14,055 bases of DNA from CAVRTJ01 sp046704825 (GTDB lineage Bacteria; Acidobacteriota; UBA4820; DSQY01): positions 1 through 14,055 of the forward strand of contig JBJKRE010000128.1 in the NCBI GenBank assembly GCA_046704825.1, read 5' to 3'. The notes under the pieces were generated by a model. It made no database searches, had not been told where the DNA came from, and was given only the letters and a program-made list of their open reading frames with translations. The translations under genes were made by a program, and so were the position numbers. The first letter of the stretch is position 1, and each line of letters starts with the position of its first letter. Positions 7,679-12,935 of this stretch are shown here, piece after piece.

Positions 7679-8260
7679 TCAGGCCTTCCTTTTCTTGAAT
7701 CCCGTCACGATGTACTGGCTGGGGTTGTAGAGTTCCGTGCTCCTGTAGCACAGGCCCGCCTCCAGGAAGAACCGCTCCACGTCGTGGTGGTGGTGGCGGA
7801 TCTCGAAGGGCGGCCCCTCCTCCTGCTCCACCTTGGCCCAGTCCACGAGGACCACGGACGCGTAGGGCCTGGCCACACGCCCCATCTCGCGGATGAAGCG
7901 CACGGGATCGGGCGTCTCGTGCAGGACGAAGCAGGAGAAGACCACGTCCGCCGCGTCGTCGGGCAGCGGCAGGCGGCCGTCCTCCATGACGAGGGTCTCC
8001 AGGCACGCGGGCGGGTTCTTGGCCTTCAGGTGGTCCAGCATGACCGGCTCCACGTCGAGCGCGACCACGCGTCCGCCTGGACCGACCAGGCGCGCGGCGG
8101 GCACGCTGAAAAAGCCGGAGCCGGCGCCCACGTCCACGAAGACCATGTCCCGCTTGAGCCCGAGGCGCCTCAGGAGCCTCTCCGGGGGCATGGCCTGGTA
8201 GCGTTCGGGGCTCTCGAGCTTGTGCACTTTGCCGGGATCGAACTTGTTCGAATGGGACAC
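7679..8260 (-). CDS. Class I SAM-dependent methyltransferase, target unknown
   Basis: This 193-residue protein starts at a GTG (8260) with a near-perfect AAAGGAGG seven nucleotides upstream; the longer open frame to 8452 lacks such support. The N-terminal FDPGKVHKLESPERYQAMPP block is typical of a widespread small Methyltransf_11-type group. SAM motif I is VDVGAGSGFF (42-51), followed by VVALDVEP (65-72), an acidic LPDDAADVVFS segment (99-109) and FVLHETPDP (111-119). An RHHHHD stretch at 155-160 could bind metal but may be incidental. The acceptor cannot be predicted; related proteins include ubiquinone/menaquinone-type and arsenite-type enzymes, whose specific cysteine motifs are not seen. 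It precedes the photolyase gene by 17 nt, which suggests shared transcription and perhaps light- or stress-linked expression. Confidence 0.85.
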   Translation of the reverse strand: MSHSNKFDPGKVHKLESPERYQAMPPERLLRRLGLKRDMVFVDVGAGSGFFSVPAARLVGPGGRVVALDVEPVMLDHLKAKNPPACLETLVMEDGRLPLPDDAADVVFSCFVLHETPDPVRFIREMGRVARPYASVVLVDWAKVEQEEGPPFEIRHHHHDVERFFLEAGLCYRSTELYNPSQYIVTGFKKRKA

Positions 8261-8342
8261 GCACTGCCTCCTTTCACAACGGCCCGGCCGGTCGCCCCCC
8301 GTCACGGGGAAACCACACCTTGTCCCGCGGCCGGACTTCCTT

Positions 8343-8354
8343 ATGGTAAACCAT
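8343..8354. promoter_or_regulatory. Perfect palindrome upstream of the methyltransferase-photolyase pair
   Basis: ATGGTAAACCAT is an operator-like palindrome (5-bp arms, AA centre) about 85 nt upstream of the methyltransferase GTG. The flanks are AT-rich (TTATGGT, ACCATGAATAC) against a GC-rich background. No clear -35/-10 pair accompanies it. Confidence 0.3.
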
Positions 8355-8571
8355 GAATACCCCTCCGCCATGCCCTCTGCGGGTCGTTGCCGGGGAGCCC
8401 TCGCGACGGCGAAGGAGTCAGGCCTCGGCAACCGGCGAGTCGTTGCACTCATGAAACACGCACACGCGACTGAAACGAGGGTGCGTCAACAGTGGAACAC
8501 GCCCAGACTCCCTGCACCGGCGCACCGCGAGCCGCCCCCCGCCTCCCGCCGGCCGGGGGACCAGACCGTAA

Positions 8572-8599
8572 CCGCTGAAATCGAAGGGCGTTTCAACGG
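8572..8599. promoter_or_regulatory. Inverted repeat, candidate enhancer-binding site
   Basis: CCGCTGAAA (8572-8580) and TTTCAACGG (8591-8599) are inverted with one mismatch and a 10-nt spacer. The centre lies about 134 nt upstream of the start predicted from the sigma-54 promoter, within the usual range for bacterial enhancer-binding proteins. More CTGAAA copies occur at 8470-8475, 8611-8616 and 8624-8629. Confidence 0.4.
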
Positions 8600-8692
8600 C
8601 GCGAGCGAGGCTGAAATAAATTCCTGAAAGCTCACGTTGGAGGTAGTGACGACCGAATCGTCAGGACTCGTAGATACACTGCGAGAGAGACG

Positions 8693-8709
8693 TTGGCACA
8701 CGGTTTGCT
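8693..8709 (+). promoter_or_regulatory. Sigma-54 (-24/-12) promoter for erpA
   Basis: TTGGCACACGGTTTGCT matches the RpoN consensus YTGGCACG-N4-TTGCW at every position except the G after TGGCAC. The invariant GG (8695-8696) and GC (8707-8708) are 12 nt apart as required. The predicted start is near 8720, leaving a ~55-nt leader before the erpA ATG. Confidence 0.72.
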
Positions 8710-8743
8710 CATTCATTCTCGCAAGCGCCCGGAAAGAAGGACA

Positions 8744-8764
8744 ATGGGCGTAAGGCTTTACTAG
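8744..8764 (+). CDS. Possible six-codon leader frame before erpA
   Basis: An ATG at 8744 with AAGAAGGA just upstream opens a six-residue frame, MGVRLY, that ends at TAG 8762-8764. That stop overlaps the AGGAGG ribosome-binding site of erpA (8763-8768). It lies inside the leader predicted from the sigma-54 promoter. Such short frames arise often by chance, so this is only a candidate. Confidence 0.2.
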   Translation: MGVRLY

Positions 8765-8774
8765 GAGGCCCAAA

Positions 8775-9098
8775 ATGATCGAATTGACCGAGCAGGCGGT
8801 AGAGGCCGTCAAAAGCTTCAGAACCGAAGAAGGCAAGAACGGAGCGGGTCTTCGCATAGCGATCGTCGGCGGAGGCTGCAGCGGCTTCCAGTACGACCTG
8901 TCGCTCGCGGACAAGGCCTCGGAGAACGACGAAACCTACGACTTTTCAGGGCTCTCGGTCTTCGTGGACAAGAACTCCCTGATCTACCTGAAGGGTACGG
9001 TCGTGGACTACGTCAACGACATCCGCGGGTCCGGTTTCGTGTTCCAGAACCCCAACGCCCACTCGTCCTGCGGGTGCGGCCACTCGTTCGAGGCGTAA
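8775..9098 (+). CDS. erpA: A-type iron-sulfur carrier (ErpA/IscA/HesB family)
   Basis: This 107-residue protein has the full A-type signature. GGGCSGFQY carries Cys35, and NPNAHSSCGCGHSF carries Cys99 and Cys101; these three cysteines bind iron or an Fe-S cluster. SLIYLKGTVVDYV matches the ErpA-like L.YL.G..VDY segment, so ErpA is slightly preferred over IscA. The protein accepts clusters from a scaffold and passes them to apo-enzymes. AGGAGG (8763-8768) is well placed before the ATG. The gene stands alone: no iscS, iscU, sufBCD or nifU lies nearby. A strong sigma-54 promoter upstream is unusual for this family. A YgfZ-type partner is encoded at 4498-5550. Confidence 0.93.
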   Translation: MIELTEQAVEAVKSFRTEEGKNGAGLRIAIVGGGCSGFQYDLSLADKASENDETYDFSGLSVFVDKNSLIYLKGTVVDYVNDIRGSGFVFQNPNAHSSCGCGHSFEA

Positions 9099-9105
9099 TG
9101 TCTGT

Positions 9106-9129
9106 CCCGTGCCTCGCGCTTGGCACGGG
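9106..9129 (+). terminator. Hairpin just after erpA
   Basis: CCCGTGCC (9106-9113) and GGCACGGG (9122-9129) form a perfect 8-bp stem seven nucleotides past the erpA stop. No T-run follows (AAATGCTTAG), so it may be a weak terminator or a 3'-end stabiliser. Its right arm overlaps the -24 box of the sigma-54-like sequence at 9120-9136. Confidence 0.4.
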
Positions 9130-9136
9130 AAATGCT
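9120..9136 (+). promoter_or_regulatory. Second sigma-54-like promoter, upstream of the candidate RNA
   Basis: TTGGCACGGGAAATGCT matches YTGGCACG-N4-TTGCW with one mismatch, in the first base of the -12 box. GG (9122-9123) and GC (9134-9135) have the correct 12-nt offset. The predicted start, about 9147, falls at the first base pairs of the next hairpin. The -24 box overlaps a hairpin arm, so part of the match could be coincidental. Confidence 0.5.
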
Positions 9137-9209
9137 TAGTTACAAGTCAGCGGATGGCGACCAGCCGCTGACGGTCGCCCGGGAAGGGCGGCTACGAAGA
9201 GCTTCCCAA

Positions 9210-9227
9210 GAGGATCCCCCCTCCTCT
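9210..9227 (+). repeat. 18-nt direct repeat, copy 1
   Basis: GAGGATCCCCCCTCCTCT occurs here and again, identically, at 9304-9321. Each copy folds as GAGGA/TCCTC with loop TCCCCCC and is followed by a GC-rich hairpin. CCCCCCTCCT alone occurs a third time at 9255-9264. The motif is complementary to an extended Shine-Dalgarno sequence. Confidence 0.8.
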
Positions 9228-9303
9228 CAGCTCCCCGGTCGCAAGACCGGGGAGCCCCCCTCCTACCAGGGACGGGGCCGGGGGTGAACGAGATGTCCCC
9301 CAT

Positions 9304-9321
9304 GAGGATCCCCCCTCCTCT
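9304..9321 (+). repeat. 18-nt direct repeat, copy 2
   Basis: This is identical to 9210-9227, 94 nt downstream of it and immediately before the terminator hairpin. On the minus strand the repeat reads as a purine-rich Shine-Dalgarno-like sequence ahead of an ATG at 9303, but the 55-codon frame there reads through the hairpins and is judged not to be a gene. Confidence 0.8.
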
Positions 9322-9326
9322 GCTTG

Positions 9327-9359
9327 GCCCCCCGAGTCCCCCAACTCGGGGGGCTTTTT
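9327..9359 (+). terminator. Intrinsic terminator
   Basis: GCCCCCCGAGT (9327-9337) and ACTCGGGGGGC (9344-9354) form a perfect 11-bp stem with a 6-nt loop, followed directly by TTTTT (9355-9359). The orientation fits plus-strand transcription coming from erpA or from the candidate RNA. On the minus strand no T-run follows the stem. Confidence 0.9.
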
Positions 9360-9380
9360 CTCGCCCTTTCGATCCGCTCG

Positions 9381-10913
9381 TCAGCGTCCCCGCTCCAGGT
9401 CCTCCTTCAGCCACCTGTCGTAGGGCAGAAGGGTGACCGTGCCCGCCGGGCCGTCGAAAATCATCATGTAGTCGTTCAGGACGTCCCGCCCGAGGATGCC
9501 GTAGATCGGCACCGGGAAGCGCTGGGGGATGTCGGTCACAAATGCGTAGCGCCGATGGTAGACGTGCGGCCCCACCGACATCGTGACCTGTTCTGCTACG
9601 TCGGACGTAAAGGCGCCGGAAAGCCCGAGACCGTAGAGCTTGCCGAACTTGCCGGTGTTCACCCGGATGTCGAGCCTCGGCGCAAACCTGGACGCGATCA
9701 GGGTGAACGGCGCGCCCGTGTCGAGCAGGAAGGGATAGGGCCCTTTGCCCATGAGCCCCACCGGTACGATGGGGACACCGTTCGCCCAGAGGATGGGCAG
9801 GGTGATGCCCCGCTCCCTGCTGATCTTCGCGGCCGGCGTGCCCGCGGGCCAGAGCTGGAACCGGCCGTGCCGCCGGTCGTAGAAGACCACGTTGCGCCGG
9901 AACGGGCCGAGGCCGATGTAGCCCGCCTTGTTGGTCCAGTACTCCGTGTCACGCTGGTTGACCACCGCGTGGGTGTTCTTCATGGTGAGCCCCGCCACCT
10001 CCAGGCTGCGGACCAGGACGCTCTCGGACTTCTGCGACCCCTTGTAGCCCCAACCCGCGTAGCTGGCGTCGGCCAGTTTCGGGAGCTTGAGCCTTCGGGC
10101 CAGGTCGCCGTTTAGCAGGAGGCTCTCCCCGCCCGTGTCGAACACCAGCCAGACCTTGCGTCGCCCGTCGAGCCGCCCGCGCACGCACGGCTCCCTGAAG
10201 ATCTCCCTCACCTTGGCCGTGTCCGGGTAGCTGGCCGGCGGCACCGTGGCCGAAGGGCCGGCCTTCGCCAGGGCCTCGTTGAGGGCCAGCGCGTTCGCGA
10301 TGCCCTTCGACTGGGGCAGGATCTGGTGCGGCAGGGTCAACAGCTTCGCCTTCCGGGCCGGGTCCGCTTCCAGGTCCACTTCCAGGAAGCGCGCGCTCTC
10401 CGGCACGACCCGCCCCGTGGACCGCGCGTCGCGGATGGCCGCCAGGGCGGCCCCGTCCCTGCCGGCCGCCATGGCGGCGTTCCCGTACTTGGCCAGGGCC
10501 ACGGCCCCCCAGCGGGGATCCTTGAGGACCCCGGCGTAGGCGTTCATGGCCCGCACGGGCTGGAACGCGAAGAAGTAGCAGTCCCCGAGCAGGAGGTTGC
10601 GTTCGGGGTCGGCCGGGGCCGCGTCCCTGAGGACTTTCGCCTTCGCAAGCGCCAGGTGCCAGCGGCCCAGCTCCAGCAGCCCCTTGACGCGCGCGATGGC
10701 CAGGCGCTCGTTGCCTGGGTCCTTCTTCAGTTCCTCGTCCAGTTCGGCGACTGCGGCCTTGAACTTCCCCTCGCGAAGGAGCTGGACCCCCTTCGAGCCG
10801 GCCGCCTTCTCCTGCGCCGGCATGGAGAGCGCGCACACCGCGGCGACAGCCAGGCATAGCAGGCCCGCCGAAAGGATTTTCCGCGTGCGCTTCGCCGATC
10901 GATCCGCCGTCAT
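9381..10913 (-). CDS. Exported retropepsin/pepsin-like aspartic protease with helical N-terminal region
   Basis: This 510-residue protein begins at an ATG (10913) with GGAGG eight nucleotides upstream; a GTG three codons earlier touches that site and is less likely. Residues 1-35 form a Sec signal peptide (KRTRKILSAGLLCLAVAAVC). Residues ~40-170 are alanine/leucine-rich helical repeats resembling TPRs (GVQLLREGKFKAAVAELDEE). Two clan AA protease halves follow. The first has VFDTGGESLLLN (Asp259) and GYIGLGPFRRNVVFYD; the second has LLDTGAPFTLIA (Asp398) and YGILGRDVLNDYMMIFD. Both DTG motifs are intact, so one chain could form the whole two-aspartate active site, in the periplasm or at the cell surface. 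Substrate is unknown. The gene is monocistronic and converges on the erpA/RNA region across the terminator at 9327-9359. Confidence 0.85.
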   Translation of the reverse strand: MTADRSAKRTRKILSAGLLCLAVAAVCALSMPAQEKAAGSKGVQLLREGKFKAAVAELDEELKKDPGNERLAIARVKGLLELGRWHLALAKAKVLRDAAPADPERNLLLGDCYFFAFQPVRAMNAYAGVLKDPRWGAVALAKYGNAAMAAGRDGAALAAIRDARSTGRVVPESARFLEVDLEADPARKAKLLTLPHQILPQSKGIANALALNEALAKAGPSATVPPASYPDTAKVREIFREPCVRGRLDGRRKVWLVFDTGGESLLLNGDLARRLKLPKLADASYAGWGYKGSQKSESVLVRSLEVAGLTMKNTHAVVNQRDTEYWTNKAGYIGLGPFRRNVVFYDRRHGRFQLWPAGTPAAKISRERGITLPILWANGVPIVPVGLMGKGPYPFLLDTGAPFTLIASRFAPRLDIRVNTGKFGKLYGLGLSGAFTSDVAEQVTMSVGPHVYHRRYAFVTDIPQRFPVPIYGILGRDVLNDYMMIFDGPAGTVTLLPYDRWLKEDLERGR

Positions 10914-11026
10914 CGTCCGCACCTCCGGGCGTCAGGAACATAACATAGGGCAGTATCCGCAGATAGTCTGCCCCGAGGTTCTAAGCATGATCGAGCCAAA
11001 GAGGGGGCGCCGAGGGGAATGGGACG

Positions 11027-11191
11027 ATTTGGGAATTGGGATTTGGGATTTGGGATTTAGAAAACGGCAGGCGGAGGATCTTCGAAGCGCCCGATACGAG
11101 CATCGGCCGATCGGCCGGCTCCCGCCGGCCGCTGCGAAGGCAAGCCGTCGACCGTCTTTAAATCCGCAATCCCAAATCCCAATTCCCAAAT
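11027..11191 (-). repeat. Palindromic repeat element, copy A (165 bp)
   Basis: The arms 11027-11058 and 11160-11191 are inverted copies of a 32-bp TTTGGGA-rich sequence with only two mismatches. The core holds GGCCGGC/GCCGGCC, ATCGGCCGAT and CTTCGAAG palindromes. Read on the minus strand it aligns end to end with copy B; the longest shared exact core run is about 26 nt (within 11108-11133 and 12748-12773). It occupies the middle of the 353-bp gap between the aspartic protease gene and gltX, whose remaining parts hold no gene. Open frames through it give the low-complexity peptide pattern NPKSQIPIPK and are not genes. Confidence 0.9.
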
Positions 11192-11214
11192 AACCATTCC
11201 CCAATAACCCCACC

Positions 11215-11243
11215 TTTCCCCCCACGCCCCCATCCAGTACAAT
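11215..11243 (+). promoter_or_regulatory. Candidate gltX promoter
   Basis: TACAAT (11238-11243) is a good -10 box. TTTCCC (11215-11220), 17 nt before it, is a poor -35 by consensus. CCTTTCC recurs at the identical distance before the TACAAT upstream of the aldo/keto reductase gene. The predicted start, near 11250, gives a short leader containing the ribosome-binding site. Confidence 0.45.
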
Positions 11244-11266
11244 TGCTCTTTCGACCGGAGGTCTTC

Positions 11267-12685
11267 ATGGATGTCAGAGTTCGCTTCGCCCCTTCTCCGA
11301 CCGGCTACCTCCACGTGGGCGGCGCCCGCACGGCCCTCATCAACTGGCTCTTCGCCAGGAGGAACGGAGGGACCTTCATCCTTCGCGTGGAGGACACGGA
11401 CGAGGCGCGCTCGACGCCCGAGATGACGCAGGTGATCCTGGACGGCCTGTCCTGGCTGGGCATCAGCTGGGACGAGGGGCCCTTCTTCCAGTCCGAGCGG
11501 CAGGCCATCTACAGGGCCAACGCGCGGAAGCTCCTGGAGGGCGGCCACGCCTACCGCTGCTTCTGCTCGAAGGAGGAGCTGGAGCGCCGCCGCCAGGCCA
11601 CGGGCAAGCCCGGCGAGTGGAAGTACGACCGCCTCTGCCGCGGCCTGTCCCGCGAGGAGTCGGAGCGCCGCGCGGACGCCGGCGAGCCCTTCGTGGTGCG
11701 CTGCGCCGTGCCCGACGGCGACCTGGCGTGGGACGACGCGGTCAAGGGCCATATCTCGTTCGACGGTTCAGAGGTCGAAGATTTCGTGCTCCTGCGCTCG
11801 GACGGCACGCCCACCTACCACCTGTCGGTGGTGAGCGACGACGTGGACATGAACCTCTCCCACGTGATCCGGGGCGAGGACCACATCAGCAACACGCCCA
11901 AGCAGATCGCGCTCTACCGGGGGCTGGGCTGTGAGCCGCCCGTCTTCGGCCACCTGCCTCTGATCCTCGGCACCGACCGCAAGAAGCTCTCCAAGCGCCA
12001 CGGCGTCACCTCCGTCACGGCCTACCGCGACGAGGGCGTCCTGCCGCTGGCGCTCTTCAACTTCCTGGCCCAGCTCGGCCTCAACCTCGGCGACGAACCC
12101 TACCTGACCATGAGCGGCGTCCTGACGCGCTTCGACCTGTCGGCCGTGAAGAAGTCGGCCTCGGTCTTCGACCCCGCCCAGCTCACCTTCATCAACGCCA
12201 AGGTGCTCGGCGACACGCCCCCCTGCGAGCTGGCCCCCGTCCTGAAACCCTTCCTGGAGGCCGTCTGGCCGGGCGCGCCCGAACCGCCGGAGGCCGCCGT
12301 CGAAGTCCTGAAGACCCGCGCCCACGACCTCAAGGAACTCGCGGAGTGGGTCGTGCCCTTCCTGCGCGAAGACTTCCCCTACGACGAGAAGGGCCTGCAG
12401 AAAGCCCTGAAGGACCCTGCCGCCCTCCCGGCCGTCGCGTCGCTGGTCCCGAAGCTGGAGGCCGTGGCCGACGGAGACTGGAATCCCGCCGTCCTCGAAG
12501 AGGTGATCCGCGCCCACGCCGAAGCCGAGGGCGTCAAGGCCGGCACGCTGATCCATCCCTGCCGCATGTTCCTACTGGGCCGTCCCCAGAGCCCCGGCAT
12601 CTTCGACGTCCTCACCGCCATGGGCAAGCCCGGCACCCTCGCCCGCCTACGCCGCGGGCTCGCCGAGCGCGGCACGGGGAAGTAG
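11267..12685 (+). CDS. gltX: Glutamyl-tRNA synthetase
   Basis: This 472-residue class I synthetase attaches glutamate to tRNA-Glu in the cytoplasm. VRFAPSPTGYLHVGGARTAL near residues 4-23 carries the HIGH-equivalent motif, and KKLSKRHG near residues 241-248 is the KMSKS motif. FILRVEDTDEARS (about 37-49), YRCFCSKEELERRR (about 92-105) and LSHVIRGEDHISNTPKQI (about 195-212) are standard GluRS blocks, followed by the all-helical anticodon-binding domain. Length is normal for bacterial GluRS. The ATG at 11267 is chosen because CGGAGGT lies six nucleotides upstream; the frame also opens at 11243 without support. Whether the enzyme also charges tRNA-Gln cannot be told. The gene is flanked by inverted copies of the palindromic repeat, with copy B starting only five nucleotides after its stop. 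Confidence 0.97.
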   Translation: MDVRVRFAPSPTGYLHVGGARTALINWLFARRNGGTFILRVEDTDEARSTPEMTQVILDGLSWLGISWDEGPFFQSERQAIYRANARKLLEGGHAYRCFCSKEELERRRQATGKPGEWKYDRLCRGLSREESERRADAGEPFVVRCAVPDGDLAWDDAVKGHISFDGSEVEDFVLLRSDGTPTYHLSVVSDDVDMNLSHVIRGEDHISNTPKQIALYRGLGCEPPVFGHLPLILGTDRKKLSKRHGVTSVTAYRDEGVLPLALFNFLAQLGLNLGDEPYLTMSGVLTRFDLSAVKKSASVFDPAQLTFINAKVLGDTPPCELAPVLKPFLEAVWPGAPEPPEAAVEVLKTRAHDLKELAEWVVPFLREDFPYDEKGLQKALKDPAALPAVASLVPKLEAVADGDWNPAVLEEVIRAHAEAEGVKAGTLIHPCRMFLLGRPQSPGIFDVLTAMGKPGTLARLRRGLAERGTGK

Positions 12686-12689
12686 GGAT

Positions 12690-12847
12690 ATTTGGGATTT
12701 TGGATTTGGGATTGCGGATTTAGGGACGGTTGACGGCTTGCCTTTGTAGCGGCCGGCGGGAGCCGGCCGATCGACCGATGCTTGCATCGGCCTCTTCGAA
12801 GGCCCGTCCCCAGCCGTCCTTCAAATCCCAAATCCCAATTCCCAAAT
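12690..12847 (+). repeat. Palindromic repeat element, copy B (158 bp)
   Basis: The arms 12690-12714 and 12823-12847 are inverted TTTGGGA-rich repeats matching at about 22 of 25 positions. The core contains CGGCCGGC-GGGA-GCCGGCCG, the hairpin CCGATGC-TT-GCATCGG and CTTCGAAG. It is the same element as copy A in the opposite orientation. It begins five nucleotides after the gltX stop and may act as gltX's 3' hairpin. Confidence 0.9.
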
Positions 12848-12857
12848 TGCGCCCGCC

Positions 12858-12886
12858 TTTCCGCTCGGACCGCCGTGGACTACAAT
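12858..12886 (+). promoter_or_regulatory. Candidate promoter for the aldo/keto-reductase-like gene
   Basis: TTTCCG (12858-12863), 17 nt, then TACAAT (12881-12886). The arrangement CCTTTCC with TACAAT 25 nt downstream is the same as before gltX, and both lie just beyond a copy of the palindromic element. Confidence 0.45.
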
Positions 12887-12935
12887 GGGTCCAACAAGGC
12901 ATCTTCGTGGACCCGGGAGAAAGGGAGGGCGCACC

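Larger units (their letters stand above)
8261..8774. other. Long divergent intergenic region (514 bp), no gene seen
   Basis: This stretch separates the leftward methyltransferase/photolyase pair from the rightward Fe-S carrier gene. Open frames crossing it have no protein-like composition or ribosome-binding site. It contains a 12-bp palindrome (8343-8354), a 7-bp inverted repeat GTTGCCG/CGGCAAC (8386-8392, 8426-8432), several CTGAAA copies, a long-spaced inverted repeat (8572-8599), a sigma-54 promoter (8693-8709) and a tiny leader frame (8744-8764). Confidence 0.6.
9147..9359 (+). ncRNA. Candidate structured small RNA with intrinsic terminator
   Basis: No convincing protein is encoded here, yet the plus-strand RNA can fold into consecutive hairpins. 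They are 9146-9172 (GTCAGCGG/CCGCTGAC, inner TGG/CCA), 9174-9192 (GTCGCCC/GGGCGGC), 9209-9227 (AGAGGA/TCCTCT, C-rich loop), 9230-9255 (11 bp with GCAA tetraloop), 9280-9301 (GGGGG/CCCCC), 9304-9320 (GAGGA/TCCTC, same C-rich loop) and the terminator 9327-9359. GGGAAG (9181-9186) can instead pair with CTTCCC (9202-9207), which excludes the 9174-9192 hairpin. A sigma-54-like promoter ends just upstream. Sigma-54-driven small RNAs are known (Qrr, CrcZ, NrsZ), but I recognise no family here. It could also be a structured 3' end of the erpA transcript or a repeat element. Confidence 0.42.

Noticed and set aside
6297..8264. Photolyase read as a 655-residue fusion reaching into the methyltransferase region
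   Set aside because: The first ~200 residues are an out-of-frame reading of the methyltransferase gene; photolyase similarity begins just after residue 202.
8220..8627. Plus-strand 135-codon frame in the long intergenic region
   Set aside because: It starts inside the methyltransferase gene on the other strand, has no ribosome-binding site, and crosses the inverted repeat and promoter region.
9136..9303. Minus-strand small frame with a strong AGGAGGGGGG site before an ATG at 9303
   Set aside because: It reads through the hairpins and direct repeats, its composition is P/R/G-rich without a recognisable fold, and the apparent ribosome-binding site is just the reverse of the C-rich repeat.
10932..11225. 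Open frames encoding NPKSQIPIPK-like peptides
   Set aside because: They are translations of the TTTGGGA-rich repeat arms in both orientations and not proteins.
2831..12685. Functional link between proS and gltX, as in eukaryotic EPRS fusions
   Set aside because: They are about 7 kb apart, on opposite strands, with separate promoters; co-occurrence of two synthetases is not evidence of a complex.
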